A stretch of DNA of 64,000 bases from Pisolithus tinctorius (lineage: Eukaryota; Basidiomycota; Agaricomycetes; Boletales; Pisolithaceae). Below, in pieces: positions 1 to 12,257 of the stretch (position 1 is its first letter; the number at the start of each line of letters is the position of its first letter). The stretch spans positions 62,001 to 126,000 of the forward strand of contig JANFAH010000083.1 of the NCBI GenBank assembly GCA_024663395.1. The letters run 5' to 3'. The notes below the pieces were generated by a model that worked only from the letters and a program-made list of their open reading frames with translations, was not told the origin of the DNA and did not search any database. Both the position numbers and the translations under genes were made by a program.

Positions 1-3000
1 ACGGCCGCTTCTCAGGTACTTTCCAAGTCTTACATGCGTCGCTCATCTCACGCGGGGTGGACTGTAGTTGTTCATGAAACAAGCGAATCTAGACAAAGCG
101 GTGTCTGGTCTCCTGCAAACGATCCGAAGGGTTTACGAATTCCTTACAGAAGAAGATACCATCAACAATATTGACAACATGAAAGATACCCTTGCGAAGA
201 TTGCACGGGTAATAAGCGACTCTGCACAGTTCATCAAAGACTATTCTGAAACGAAGAATTTCTGTGAGTCTTAATGTATGTCTTTTGGCACTACAAATTA
301 ATGCCATTCATTCTCAGGGAAAAGGACAGGGAAGAACATAGGTTCCAAAACGCAGGCCATCGTTGACGACTATACCACAACGCTGAATGATCTGATACAG
401 CAGTACCGCGACCGTGCGGTCCGGGATATTCAGATCAATGTGCACCGCGTATTGGAGGACCTGAACCTTGAAGGCATGACCTATGCTGGTGGCGCAGGCC
501 TTGACATGGCTAAGATATGCCTCGATGGCACGCGGACAGAGATTTTGCGGGAGATCATTAGCTGGATTGCTGATTCCCGCATCGACGCCCCCCGTATCCT
601 GTGGCTCCAGGGGCAGGCCGGACGAGGAAAGTCCGCTATAGCACATACGATTGCTGCGTGGATCAAGGACGCGGGCGGACTCGGTTCCTGCTTTTGCTTC
701 GCGCATGATAGGCTGGCCGAACACCGCGAGGAGAAGATTTTAACGACCATCGCTCGTGATCTGGCAGATCGTGACTCGGCGTTTCGGCGAGCACTGGCTG
801 ATGTCGTCTCAAAGGACCATTCTCTCAAAGTGACGCGAGATGTGACGCAGCAGTGGCAGCGACTCATCCTGGAACCACTGTCCAAGGTTAATAGGGAAAT
901 TGTTGGGCATGTAGTCGTGGTGATTGATGCATTGGATGAAAGCGGGACGAACGCATCAAGGAGTCGTATCCTGTCCCTTCTTGCGTCTGAGGAAGCCGCA
1001 CATCTGCCCGCCAATTTCCGCATTCTTCTGACATCCCGGCTGTTGCCGGATATCGACGAAGCATTCAACGGCTGCCAACATGTAACAGTAACTTCTCTTG
1101 ATGGGGTCCCCCTGGCGTCTGCTAAGCATGATATCCATCTATTCGTTTCTAACGAACTCTGTCACCGTCGCTTCGAGGATACCATTGGGCCCAAGGAGAT
1201 AGATCAAATTACTCAGAAGTCCGACGGTCTGTTTCAATGGGCAAGGTTGGCTTGTGAGTTCATCAAGCAGAAAAGCGCCGGACGAACTCTGAGGGAGCGC
1301 TTCGACGATATAATTGCTCTTCAGTCTGGAGAGGGGGGAACACTTTTGGACAAAACTTATACCACGATATTGGAGAGTGCTATACCACTGACGAACCGGA
1401 TATCCCTGGCTCGGTTCCGTTCCGTGATGCGACAAATACTGACAACGTTGGTGCCGCTGCCTATGTCGACATTGCAATTCATGCGCAAACACTTTCCCAA
1501 CGAGGAGGACCACTATGATGTCGTTGTCATCCTGGAGTTCATGGCACCAGTGTTGAGTGGCATCACTGACTCTTTCCCCGTTCGCCCTCTCCATGCATCT
1601 TTCTATGATTTCCTCACGGATCAGTCACGGAGTGGGGACTACTTCATCAACACCTCTGGGGCATATGACCTAGCCTTCGCCTCGCTTCAGGTTCTGTGGA
1701 AAGAGTTGCGATTCAACGTTTGCAGATTAGAGAGCTCCTACTTCAGCAACTCTGAAGTCCCTGATTTACAACAAAAAATAGAGAAATTCATCACACCCCA
1801 TCTATCCTATTCATGTCGATTCTGGGTCCAACATCTGCAGAGGACTACCTTTGACTTGGATCTTGCAAAGTTAGTGGCAATTATTGTGGGGAGTGAAAAA
1901 ATTCTGTTCTGGCTGGAGACTCTGAGCATCATTGGGGAGCTAGGAAAAGCTGTGGATGCTCTGATCTGCACTACAACATGGCTACTAGTGAGTAATGTAC
2001 ACCTGGATTCACATAACATGCCCTAACATCCAATCAAAAGGACCAGCCAGGGTTTGGAGATGCATTAGGAATGGTGCAGGATGGGATCAAGTTGATTCAG
2101 AACTTTGGTGGTGCAATCTCACACAGTGCTCCACATCTCTACATTTCTGCACTGCCATTCACTCCTTCAAATACAAGACTGTCAAAAATTCTCTTGCCAA
2201 AATTCTGCCAACTTCTTGGAGTTCCTGTTGGAGGGCTAAAGGAATGGACAGCTACCCAGCTTGCCTTAGAACATGCCAGTGCAGTTACTTCAGTTGCATT
2301 CTCCCCTGATGGCAAGAGGATTGTCTCAGGGTCACATGACAAAACTGTGAGGGTCTGGGATGCTGAGAGGGGAGTGCAGATTGGCAGCCCACTTCATGGG
2401 CATACTGATTCAGTGCAGTCAGTTGCATTCTCTCCTGATGGCAAGAGGATTGCCTCAGGGTCAAAAGATAAGACTGTGAGGATCTGGGATGCTGAGGGAT
2501 GTGCACAGGTTGGAAATCCACTTCATGGGCATGACAATCTAGTTCAATCAGTTGCATTCTCCCCTGATGGCAAAAGGATTGTCTCAGGGTCATATGACAA
2601 GACTGTGAGGATCTGGGATGCTGGGCAAGGTGTACAGATTGGCAGCCCACCTCATGGGCATACTGATTCAGTGCAGTCAGTTTCATTCTCCCCTGATGGC
2701 AAGAGGATTGTCTCAGGGTCATCTGACAAGACTGTGAGGATCTGGGATGCTGAGGGATATATGCAGGTTGGAAATCCACTTCATGGGCATGATAATTGGG
2801 CTCAGTCAGTTGCATTCTCCCCTGATGGCAAAAGGATTGTCTCAGGGTCAAAAGACAAGACTGTGAGGATCTGGGATGCTGAGGGAGGTGTGCAGATTGG
2901 CAGCCCACTTCATGGGCACACTGAGTGGGTGAGGTCAGTTGTATTCTCCCCTGATGGCAAGAGGATTGTCTCAGGGTCATCTGACAAGACTGTGAGGATC

Positions 3001-4465
3001 TGGGATGCTGAGGGATGTGTGCAGGTTGGAAATCCACTTTGTGGACATAATAATTGGGTTCAGTCAGTTGCATTCTCCCCTGATGGCAAGAGGGTTGTCT
3101 CAGGGTCAGCAGACAATACTGTGAGGATCTGGGATGCTGATGGATGTGTGCTGGTTGGCATCCTTGTTCAGGGACATGTTGGTGTCATCTGCTCCATTGC
3201 ATTCTCCCCTGATGGCAAGAGGATTGTCTCAGGGTCAGAAGACAAGACTGTGAGGATCTGGGATGCTGAGGAAGGTGTGCAGATTGGCAGCCCTCTTGAA
3301 GGGCATACTGGTTGGGTCAAGTCAGTTGCATTCTCTCCTGATGGCAAGAGGGTTGTCTCAGGGTCAAGTGATGAGACTGTGAGGATCTGGGATGCTAAGA
3401 GGGGGATGCAGATCAACAGCCCTCTTCAGGGGCACACTGGGCGGGTCAGGTCAGTTGTATTCTCCCCTGATGGCAAGAGGATTGTCTCAGGGTCAGATGA
3501 CCAGACTGTGAGGATCTGGGATGCTGAGAGTGGTGTGCAGATTGGTGGCCCTCTTCATGGACATACTGATTCAGTACCTTCAGTTGCATTCTCCCCTGAT
3601 GGCAAGAGGATTGTCTCAGGGTCAAAAGACAAGACAGTGAGGATCTGGGATGCTGAGGGATGTGTGCAAGTTGGAATTCCACTTCATGGGCATGATAATT
3701 GGGTTCAGTCAGTTGCATTCTCCCCTGATGGCAAGAGGATTGTCTCTGGGTCACATGACAAGACTGTGAGGATTTGGGATGCTGAGGGAGGTGTACAGAT
3801 TGGCAGCCCTCTTGAGGGGTATACTGATGTGGTTCGGTCAGTTGCATTCTCCCCTGATGGGCAGAAGATTGTCTCAGGGTCAGATGATAAGAGAGTGAGA
3901 ATTTGGGATGCTGAGGGAGGGGTTCAGATCTACTGTCTTCCTCAGGGGCATACTGGTCCAGTGACCACTGTTGCATTCTCCCCTGATGGAAAGAGGGTTA
4001 TCTCAGGTTCATATGACAACACCATGAGAATATGGGATACCCATATACATGAGGATATGATCACCAGCCATCAAAAGATGAAGTTGTCTACATGTGATCC
4101 AGAGGGTAAGAACTATACAACTGTTATGTATTGTGCTGTTACTCATGTAATTTCCAGGCTTTAAACCCCACCCCATTTGCTTTTCATCAATACCTTCACA
4201 TGCACTACATGACAGTGAACAACTCCTTGATGGGTTCCAGCCAGAAGATGCTGATAGCTGGTTTGAGCTAGTCAAGCTTCATCCTGATGGATGGTTCAGG
4301 GGTCCAAAGGGAAGGTTGCTGCTTTGGCTACCACCAACATTTTGGAGGCCATTTTATTCAAGTTGCAACAAAGTTGTGATCCCAAGTGAGTGTTGTACAG
4401 AGATGGACTTAAGCCACATGGTTCATGGAGATAAGTGGCACAAGTGCCTGAAAACAGTTGACTGA
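1..4465 (+). CDS. NACHT-WD40 NLR-type protein, 5' partial
   Basis: STAND-type signalling NTPase of the fungal NLR class (NACHT plus WD40), a family tied to non-self recognition. Inferred exons are <1-15, 68-263, 318-1987, 2047-4105 (2041 also possible) and 4158-4465, all phase-compatible, with introns of 52-59 nt; 2022 has a CTAAC branch site. The N-terminal helical part leads to Walker A GQAGRGKS (about 613-636) and Walker B VVVVIDALDES (about 910-945), then a helical linker and 14 WD repeats of 43 residues. The last exon encodes a tail (WFELVKLHPDGW, LLLWLPP, HGDKWHKC) typical of this family and ends at TGA 4463-4465. The start codon lies upstream of the window. No stop or frameshift was seen. 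Exons after about 1818 have only two CpGs, unlike the NACHT exon. Function in recognition is inferred from the family; the ligand is unknown. Confidence 0.9.
2272..4060 (+). repeat. Array of 14 WD40 repeats, 129-bp unit
   Basis: Fourteen tandem 129-bp units encode 43-residue WD repeats around the core SVAFSPDGKRIVSGS.DKTVRIWDAE. Fourteen blades would fit two seven-bladed propellers. The first six units alternate two types (GVQIGSPLHGHTDS and GCxQVGNPLHGHDNW), so a 258-bp higher-order unit is visible. Variation is concentrated after GH, after SGS and after WDAE, while the scaffold is nearly invariant. Confidence 0.92.
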
Positions 4466-5261
4466 ATCCACAATGAACATATTGTAGTCTAGCCACATAT
4501 TGTATTGTATTGTTAAAACTTTTTCCCATGAAGTTTGTATATTCATTGTTTCAATAGCCTTGCCACTGAAAAGCAGTTCTCTGGTCTTCAGATCTTGTGC
4601 AATAAGAATGGACATTAAATGGAATTCAATGTTATAGCATACAGATAGAGAATACCTGGATCAACAGCTCTGCACAGTTCAGGGGGCCAGCCATTTACTA
4701 TTATTCCACAACATAGTTAATAATGGTCATAGCCAAGTGATGGAAATGAGCCCAATGTGTACAAGCAACAATGATCAGGAGTCAGTCTGAGAGGTCATAC
4801 TCAGCCACTCTCAAACATGTCAATTACTGATGCAGGAGAAACACTTGGTCTTTGGCACCTACAATGGCATTCAAAGGAATTGGTGACACAGTGCAAAAGA
4901 GACCAAACAGAAAAGATCCCTTGGTGATGGCAGACAGCCATGTGGATGGCTGTACACTTTTGATGTGCTGCACTTGTATTTGATGGGCATTCTCCCCATA
5001 TGATGATATCCTGAGGAATGACCACATGTATTCAAGGTATGTGACAAATGAGTTGTATCCTCCAAGGACATCAGAGAAGAAGAAAAACCATGTGCCATCA
5101 TGCTAAGAGTGCATAAGCCACTGTTTGTAAGAGTCACAAAGATCAGAGCATTCAATTAACAGACCATGGAAGAGCAATCCTGATATTGGATTCAAAGGGG
5201 GCCACATCAGGAAATTAATAAAGTACTATCTATACTTATTTTAGCACTGATTGTCAAATAA
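4466..5261. other. Intergenic, no gene recognised
   Basis: CpG-poor sequence between the NLR gene and the Tc1-like transposase. Short frames on both strands show no recognisable motif. It probably holds the NLR 3' UTR and the 5' end of the transposon, but no terminal inverted repeat was found. Confidence 0.5.
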
Positions 5262-5557
5262 GCATGGATGCCCTCTTGCATGGTATCCATCGACCTCAAG
5301 TCTCATATTCCTGTCCTTCACCAAAATGTCTATAGCATCAAGCAAATCTGTAGTATTCTAGGCATCAAGAAAACACTTGTTTACAAAACTCTCAGACTTC
5401 ACACCAAGTATGGTGTCATGTACAACCCAAACACTTATTCCCAAACCATCAGTTGTTGTCACATTCTCAGCCTTGAAGACATCATGTTTATCCTTGCCAT
5501 TGCTCAACATCACAGCACAATCTACCTAGATGAGCTTTGAGAGGAGCTCTGGCTCAA

Positions 5558-8087
5558 TGTCATATCCGTGACTCTTGGACTCAATCCCAGTCCAGTCTGG
5601 ACCCCTAGCCCCTAACTCTGGTCAAGTCCAGTCCTAGTCCAGCCTAGAAAACCCAACTCCAGCCCTAGGAAACCCAACTCCAGTCTAAATAACTTAAGTC
5701 TGGTGTTTTACAGTGGCTCAAAAAAGTGTCCCAATGTTGGGTGATTTGGAAAGAGTTGAGATTTATGAGAGAGTCAATAGGAATTAGTTCAAACTCCTGC
5801 AGGACCAAAAATAGTACTAACTGTTGCCTTGACAAGGAGGGTTTTCTTATGTAATTTGGTTGACATGGCACCAAGATATAACCACTTTAAAATGACATGT
5901 TATTGGGACACTTTTTTGAGCATGATCTTGTCAGTCATTATTTAGTAAATAACATAAAAATTTGACAACTTCTGAGGGATTTTGTGCTTCAACCCTGACT
6001 GATTATGTAATGTACATAATCCTGAGCCATAAAAATGGCTTGGGTCCCACTCAGCTAACCCTACTTCACCATGAAATGCATTTTTGCCTCTGCTAGAGCA
6101 AATATCCACCTTCTTTCTGAATTTGGCCTTTCTGCTCATCAAATCCCCTCCACAACTAGTCAGGGGAGCTCTACTGTGGCCAGGGTCATCAAAGGGTTCC
6201 AGCTAGATTAAGGAAAACCTCAAACTAGGACATCCTTACCAGCCTTCTTCTCCTGGTAGAGGAGAATAGTCTCTAGTATGACCTCTGGAAGAGCTGAAAA
6301 TGCTGTCCAGGCTACCCATATAATGTGTGTGGCCCTTTCCTCTCCTGTCACTTCCCAAACTGTTTGCAGTGTGCTCAATTCTGCATCCCTGAAGGTGATT
6401 GTCAAGCAGGAGAATTATCCTGCAAACACTTCCCTACCATTTTCCACACAAATTTCCTTCCATCTGGTCCAATACTATTGATCTTGGGCTCAACTGACCA
6501 GATGACCCCAGTGCAGTCATCCACAGTCCAGTTTTGGTGCTTAAGAGCAAAGGCAAGTCACTGTTGTGTATGCTTGCAAGACAAGAGTGGCATCTCCTGC
6601 TTGACAATCACCTTCAGGGATGCAGAATTGAGCACACTGCAAACAGGGGAAGTGACAGGAGAGGAAAGGGCCACACACATTATATGGGTAGCCTGGACAG
6701 CATTTTCAGCTCTTCCAGAGGTCATACTAGAGACTATTCTCCTCTACCAGGAGAAGAAGGCTGGTAAGGATGTCCTAGTTTGAGGTTTTCCTTAATCTAG
6801 CTGGAACCCTTTGATGACCCTGGCCACAGTAGAGCTCCCCTGACTAGTTGTGGAGGGGATTTGATGAGCAGAAAGGCCAAATTCAGAAAGAAGGTGGATA
6901 TTTGCTCTAGCAGAGGCAAAAATGCATTTCATGGTGAAGTAGGGTTAGCTGAGTGGGACCCAAGCCATTTTTATGGCTCAGGATTATGTACATTACATAA
7001 TCAGTCAGGGTTGAAGCACAAAATCCCTCAGAAGTTGTCAAATTTTTATGTTATTTACTAAATAATGACTGACAAGATCATGCTCAAAAAAGTGTCCCAA
7101 TAACATGTCATTTTAAAGTGGTTATATCTTGGTGCCATGTCAACCAAATTACATAAGAAAACCCTCCTTGTCAAGGCAACAGTTAGTACTATTTTTGGTC
7201 CTGCAGGAGTTTGAACTAATTCCTCTTGACTCTCTCATAAATCTCAACTCTTTCCAAAATCACCCAACATTGGGACACTTTTGAGCCACTGTACCCCTAT
7301 CTCCAGTCCATTCCAGCCTCCTGGCCTTGTGCTGCTCCACCCCAGTCCTCCCAGGTCCATGTCTGGGTCACCCAGACATAACCATAACTCCAGTCTGTTT
7401 TCCTTTGTTTGTACTATATTTTGTCTAGTCCTTTTGTCTGACTTTTGCTTATGGTACAAACCTGTGTCCAACTCTGGTTATGCCAGTCACCCAGACTTAG
7501 ACTATTAGTCTCAGCACAGCCTCTGTGGCTGTCCTCACCTTGCTAATCATCTCACTAATAGCTTATTAACAAGTCCAGCTTCATGTTCATTACTCTGGAC
7601 CAGCCTCTTGTATTTAACCCCTGTACATACTTCATAGTACTCCAGTCAGAATATCAACTTAGTATTACCCTCAACTCTGTATTACCCCTCAAGACTACTC
7701 TATAGCTAAGGCCAGGCCTTAAGCTATCCCTGGCCCCTGTCCTGGACCTCTCCCTGGCTTGCATAAGGGTACAGCACATAAGCTGAGACCAAGGGAGGTA
7801 GATCCAACCCTGGACCAGCTTCCCCCTGTGCACACTCCAAGACTGGTCAGTTTCCCATGCTACTGGTCTTGTTCCCATGCTCCCAGCCTTAAGTCCGGTC
7901 CTTCGGACTTAACCCCTGACCTCTGGCCATAACTCCAGTCCAACTGGACATGGCCCCTGTCTCCCAGCCTTAAGTCTGGTCCTCCAGACTTAACCCCTGT
8001 CTCCTGGCCTTGACTCTGGCCACCTGGACTAGCCCCTGTCACCTGGTCTTGAAGCCCAGTCACCTGAGGGTAAACCCATACTTAACT
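5558..8087 (+). mobile_element. Solo LTR-like insertion S1 (gypsy A/B/C-related)
   Basis: Starts TGTCATATCCGTG and is flanked by the 5-bp duplication CTCAA (5553-5557 and 8088-8092). Without the palindrome inside it, the length is about 947 bp. The block at 7600-7800 matches LTRs of A and B: a TATTTAA box, then CAGTCAGAATATCAACTTA, then a CTTGCATAAGGGTACAGCACATAAGCTGAG-like tract. It ends CTTAACT where B ends CTTAACA. No gag or pol accompanies it, so it is most simply a solo LTR of a related family. Confidence 0.7.
5711..7291. mobile_element. Palindromic Tc1-type element I
   Basis: Two arms (5711-6412 and 6594-7291) are near-perfect inverted repeats of about 700 bp around a 181-bp spacer. 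Ends are CAGTGGCTCAAAA and its complement, with TA duplications at 5709-5710 and 7292-7293, as for Tc1/mariner. The complement of the spacer encodes a transposase-like remnant (NWTVDDxTGVIWS, then GPDGRKFVWKM). It cannot encode a working transposase, so it is non-autonomous. Confidence 0.88.
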
Positions 8088-9027
8088 CTCAAGCATCAAG
8101 TTCATATCACACCATCTACACTTTTTCAAACTCTTCAGGGCCTCCACATCACTTGGAAGGTCATCTCTGCATCTGCCTCTGAGAGGAACGAGAAGTCATG
8201 TGTGCTCTACATGAATTGCATCACAGCAGAAGCACCAGACCCAAATATGCTCATCTTCATTGACAAAGCTTCCAAGGACAAGTGTACCTCCACTTGCCTA
8301 CATGGGCAAACAGTCAGAGGTCTACATTGCCAAGTCAGGAGGTACTTTGTACATGGAATGCACTACTCTATTCTCCCTGCCATCATGCTTGATGGCATCA
8401 TCACATATGATATCATTGAGGGCACTGTTGATGGAGAGTGTTTTCTGTGATTTTTGAAGGAGCATGTCATAAGTGAATCATCTTCAAGCCTGTACATGCT
8501 AATCTATCCAACAGATGCCTTTCACCAACCCATATCCTGGCCCCTGCAGTGTTATTATTATGGACAACTGCTGCATTCACCATGGTGAAGAAATTTGCAA
8601 GTTAGTTGAAGATATGCATCATATGTGACTATCAATCAATTGATGTTTTGTTCACTGACATCTCACAGTCTGCAAGTTGATCTATCTCCCACCATACTCA
8701 CCAGACTACAACCCCATCAAGCAAGTGTTTTCTATGATCAAGGCATACTTGCATTGCCACTTGGATGACCTATCAATGATGGTGATCCTTCATGCATGTC
8801 AAAGTATTACACCTGAAAAGGCTGAGGGTTATTTCCATGCATCTGGGTACATAGTGTAGTGACTGTATCGCTGTGTCTAAGTAGATTTCCCCCTTCAATT
8901 ACTACTTAATTTTGCATGCAGGTTCAATGTAGTATGAATGTGAAAAACAGCCTCTAGGCTGACATTGCAATTGATATGATACCTATGTATATGACATAGG
9001 CATTACATGAAGCAAGGTATGTAGGCA

Positions 9028-9990
9028 TTATGTAGGAAACATGTTGTCCTCTGATTCCTCCCCAGTCTCATTGATGATGAAACCCCAGGGCACAGGTAAC
9101 CACTGATCTTGACTCTTGCAGTGATAATAAAGGTCATGGTTGAGTGGGGCTGGCTTGCTACCATTGTCATCTTTGTTGATTGTCATCAGAGATGCTGTGA
9201 AATGACACCCACTGCTGTCCTTGAATTGCTTCTCATACATGATCTTCTTCAATGGCCTGGTGGGTGGGGATGAGGCTTGGCCCACTTGCTCATTGCCTGA
9301 TGATGCCCCAGTGTTGCTACACTTCCTCTTCACATCAGGACCATTCCACCAAAGTAAGCTTCCCTTCTTGAGATGAATGATGTCACTGGTGGCAATACAA
9401 GCCCTAGTGAGTGTCTGGTCATTGATATCCATGAGGATGTCAGGCCTGGTCAACTGGAGTTCAAGTTCCCATTCATAGAGGGTGGCATTGCAAATACTGA
9501 GGTTCATTTCAGCATAGCAAAGAAAGTGGGAGAGATGAGATGGGGATGGGATGGGTGGTGAAGTGGGAGGATCCTGTGGCATACATGTGGGTGTTGCAGG
9601 AGGTGGAACTGGAGAAGTGCAGGCTCTAGATACACTGGGTGGCAGGAGGCCAGAGTTTGCAAGTGTCTGAAGAAGGAGAACACCAGTGATAGAGTTGATA
9701 TCAATATTTTGTGACACCTGGGCTTGCACTTTGCAGGCTGGATGCAAAAACAGCACTTTGTTGCTCCAATTGAAAGACTCAAGGTTTTGGGGAACTGACA
9801 ATGTAGCTTGCCCTTCATCCTACAGATAGTTTAGGGATAGAATGTTCATGAGTAGCAAAGGACTTACCAATGCATGGCACCAGTCAGTACCATGGCAGGT
9901 GAAAGGGGGATTGGCCCTGCTGGCCTGACATAAGTCATTCCCCCATTGTTCTCATTCTTATACCAGCTCAGGAGTTTCATGTACCACTGG
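9028..9990 (-). pseudogene. SAM-like hypothetical protein, 5' truncated
   Basis: Minus-strand gene with exon 9028-9819, intron 9820-9867 (GTAAGT...GTAG, 48 nt) and an upstream exon from 9868 to about 9990. The spliced product runs ENDLCQASRANPPF, then FNWSNKV..LHPACK, then a helical segment with DILMDINDQTLTRACI and IIHLKKGSLLWW that resembles a SAM-type module of a lineage-specific Agaricomycete family, from memory. The retained frame has no stops. The upstream coding part ends where a fragment of repeat G starts (about 10000), so the 5' end is lost. Molecular role is unknown. Confidence 0.6.
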
Positions 9991-9999
9991 GCAAGGCAC

Positions 10000-10210
10000 T
10001 ATCACACACCAAAGGTATTGTGGACATGGTTACAGCTGACCCTGCCTAACTCATTGACAAGTTGTGTGCCATGCCATGCATATGAAGACTAAAGCCCTCA
10101 TGCATAGAAGGACTGCTGGATGTTAGCAGTCATCCTTTGCACAAGAATGAGTCATCAGTGCTAAAGAGAAAAGAGGGAGTTAAGCATGCATTAAAGGTTT
10201 TTAGCACCCA
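10000..10210 (-). repeat. Fragment of repeat G (3' end, inverted)
   Basis: Reverse complement of the last 210 bp of repeat G (compare 33005-33215): starts ATCACACACCAAAGG and ends TTTTTAGCACCCA. It abuts the 5' end of G1 in opposite orientation. CpG sites are decayed. Confidence 0.75.
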
Positions 10211-10679
10211 TTGTGAGTCAAAGTGTGGTTCAGTGGTGGAAACCAACCAAAACCAACACAAAAGACAATGAAAGTGAGTGGTGGTGTGCCTATGCAGTAC
10301 CTAGATGGTAGAAACTTTGATTTGGGAGGGTTTTTGTGAGCTACAACACTCAAAGATGAGTGCTGAGGGTTGGGGGTGCTCCTGATGAAGAAGGAGCAGG
10401 AATGTGAGAGGAAGCGATAGGGTAGACTGCTGTCAGCCTACAGAAGGATGGATGGTGACTTAATTTGATGCACTGAGCTGCACTGAGCTCAGGGAGGACT
10501 TGGAGTGAAGTATATTGATGATAGATGATAATAAGTGAAGTAGACAATAGTTAGACCCTTAATAAAGTCTCAACTATTGAAGCTGCTGAATGATTTACTG
10601 AGTGATGATAAAATACAAGCAAGAGGGGCTCTCTGATGTCTTCTTCTTATTCAGCTATCTAAGTACAGTGATTTATATA

Positions 10680-12257
10680 CAGTGGCTCACAAAATTGTCC
10701 CAATGTTTGCATGTTTTTCATTAATCATGGTGTAGTGAGTGAACTATCATTATTGAGTCCAAGGTGTTGGTGGATGGATCAAAGTGGCTAGTCATGGCTC
10801 TCTGATGAGCAATATTACATAATATTTGGATAGAAACTGATGACAGAATACCCAAATGAAAATGAGAGCTCATTGGGACAATTATGTAACTTTGTGATAT
10901 ACTGGGCATGTAGTCCTTGGGAACACATATAAAACATGGTGAGATGCTCACCAATGCTTACATAATGTATCACATGGTCTACTAAATGATTTGTCAACAA
11001 ACAAACAATGCCAAACAGTGATTTTACACCACTAAGCCTCCTTGCTGTAACACAAGTCAAGAAATCACCATTCTGGCTCATCAGGGACATTCTCTGAGGA
11101 CAGCCTCAGCAAATTCTGGTGTACACTATGGTATAATCAATAAAATATGCTATCAGCACCATTGGTTGATTCAGAAACCTGCTGGCAGTTATCTCCTGCA
11201 CTGTTTCCCCACCAATGCCCCATGTGTCCTGGAATTAATCAGTACTGTGAGAGCTGAGAATGATGTGGAGGTTCAATCTGGCATCCATCCTATCATAAAC
11301 AAACCAATCAACCATTAACTAGTGCATTTCTATGAAGGGGAAACTGGTATGGAGGTCAGGGTGAAGGTAAACCCCCTCTCACTCCAGGTACCATGGGGAG
11401 GGATATGCTACTGAGCCACCAGGTTGCACATTCCTGGCCTTCTATCTGGCACTGTATATTTCCTTTAGTCTTATATGACCAAATAACACCTTCCCAGTGA
11501 TCCCTGGTTCAGCTTGGAGTACAGTCTGGCCAACCCTCCCATGATACTGGGAGTGCCCAGGAGGGTTGTGCTTCACCTGAGCCTTCAGGCAGGCTTCTCT
11601 TCAGCTGTGATGTAGTAGTTAGTGGGTGATTGGTTTGTTTATGATAGGATGGATGCCAGATTGAACCTCCACATCATTCTCAGCTCTCACAGTACTGATT
11701 AATTCCAGGACACATGGGGCATTGGTGGGGAAACAGTGCAGGAGATAACTGCCAGCAGGTTTCTGAATCAACCAATGGTGCTGATAGCATATTTTATTGA
11801 TTATACCATAGTGTACACCAGAATTTGCTGAGGCTGTCCTCAGAGAATGTCCCTGATGAGCCAGAATGGTGATTTCTTGACTTGTGTTACAGCAAGGAGG
11901 CTTAGTGGTGTAAAATCACTGTTTGGCATTGTTTGTTTGTTGACAAATCATTTAGTAGACCATGTGATACATTATGTAAGCATTGGTGAGCATCTCACCA
12001 TGTTTTATATGTGTTCCCAAGGACTACATGCCCAGTATATCACAAAGTTACATAATTGTCCCAATGAGCTCTCATTTTCATTTGGGTATTCTGTCATCAG
12101 TTTCTATCCAAATATTATGTAATATTGCTCATCAGAGAGCCATGACTAGCCACTTTGATCCATCCACCAACACCTTGGACTCAATAATGATAGTTCACTC
12201 ACTACACCATGATTAATGAAAAACATGCAAACATTGGGACAATTTTGTGAGCCACTG
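10680..12257. mobile_element. Palindromic Tc1-type element II
   Basis: Inverted arms of about 640 bp (10680-11322 and 11617-12257) flank a 295-bp spacer. Ends CAGTGGCTCACAAAATTG and complement lie between TA dinucleotides (10678-10679, 12258-12259). The same 91-codon frame is present once in each arm. The complement of the spacer encodes DHWEGVIWSYKTKGNIQ, a degraded Tc1 transposase block. Inserted in repeat G1 in an ATTTATATAC context that is uninterrupted in G2. Confidence 0.88.

Larger units (their letters stand above)
5262..8859 (+). pseudogene. Tc1/mariner-type transposase, split by insertion
   Basis: DDE transposase of the Tc1/mariner superfamily. Part 1 (5262-5557) encodes an HTH N-terminus (VYSIKQICSILGIKKTLVYK, then YLDEL). 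Part 2 (8088-8859) encodes the catalytic core: first Asp in LIFIDKAS (about 8249), second in VIIMDNCCIHH (about 8550-8582), and YSPDYNPIKQVFS (about 8698-8736), where the usual Glu is Lys. Removing 5558-8087 with one CTCAA duplicate rejoins the two parts in frame. A 44-50 nt intron ending in CACAG (about 8670) precedes the third motif. An in-frame TGA (about 5538) and the Glu to Lys change make it inactive. Terminal repeats were not identified. Confidence 0.82.

Noticed and set aside
2285..3976. Long minus-strand frames opposite the WD array
   Set aside because: They are mirror frames of the coding repeat with no domain of their own.
2272..4060. CRISPR-like regular repeat spacing
   Set aside because: Units are 129 bp, coding, contiguous and encode WD40 blades; there are no spacers.
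6325..7061. Frames repeated in both arms of palindrome I
   Set aside because: The same frames appear twice because the arms are inverted copies; no intact transposase domain.
9504..9818. Overlapping minus frame in the SAM-like gene
   Set aside because: Alternative frame of the same exon; the 9028-9819 frame splices cleanly to the upstream exon.
10815..12216. 91- and 77-codon frames in both arms of palindrome II
   Set aside because: Inverted-repeat duplicates without a recognisable motif; not called as genes.
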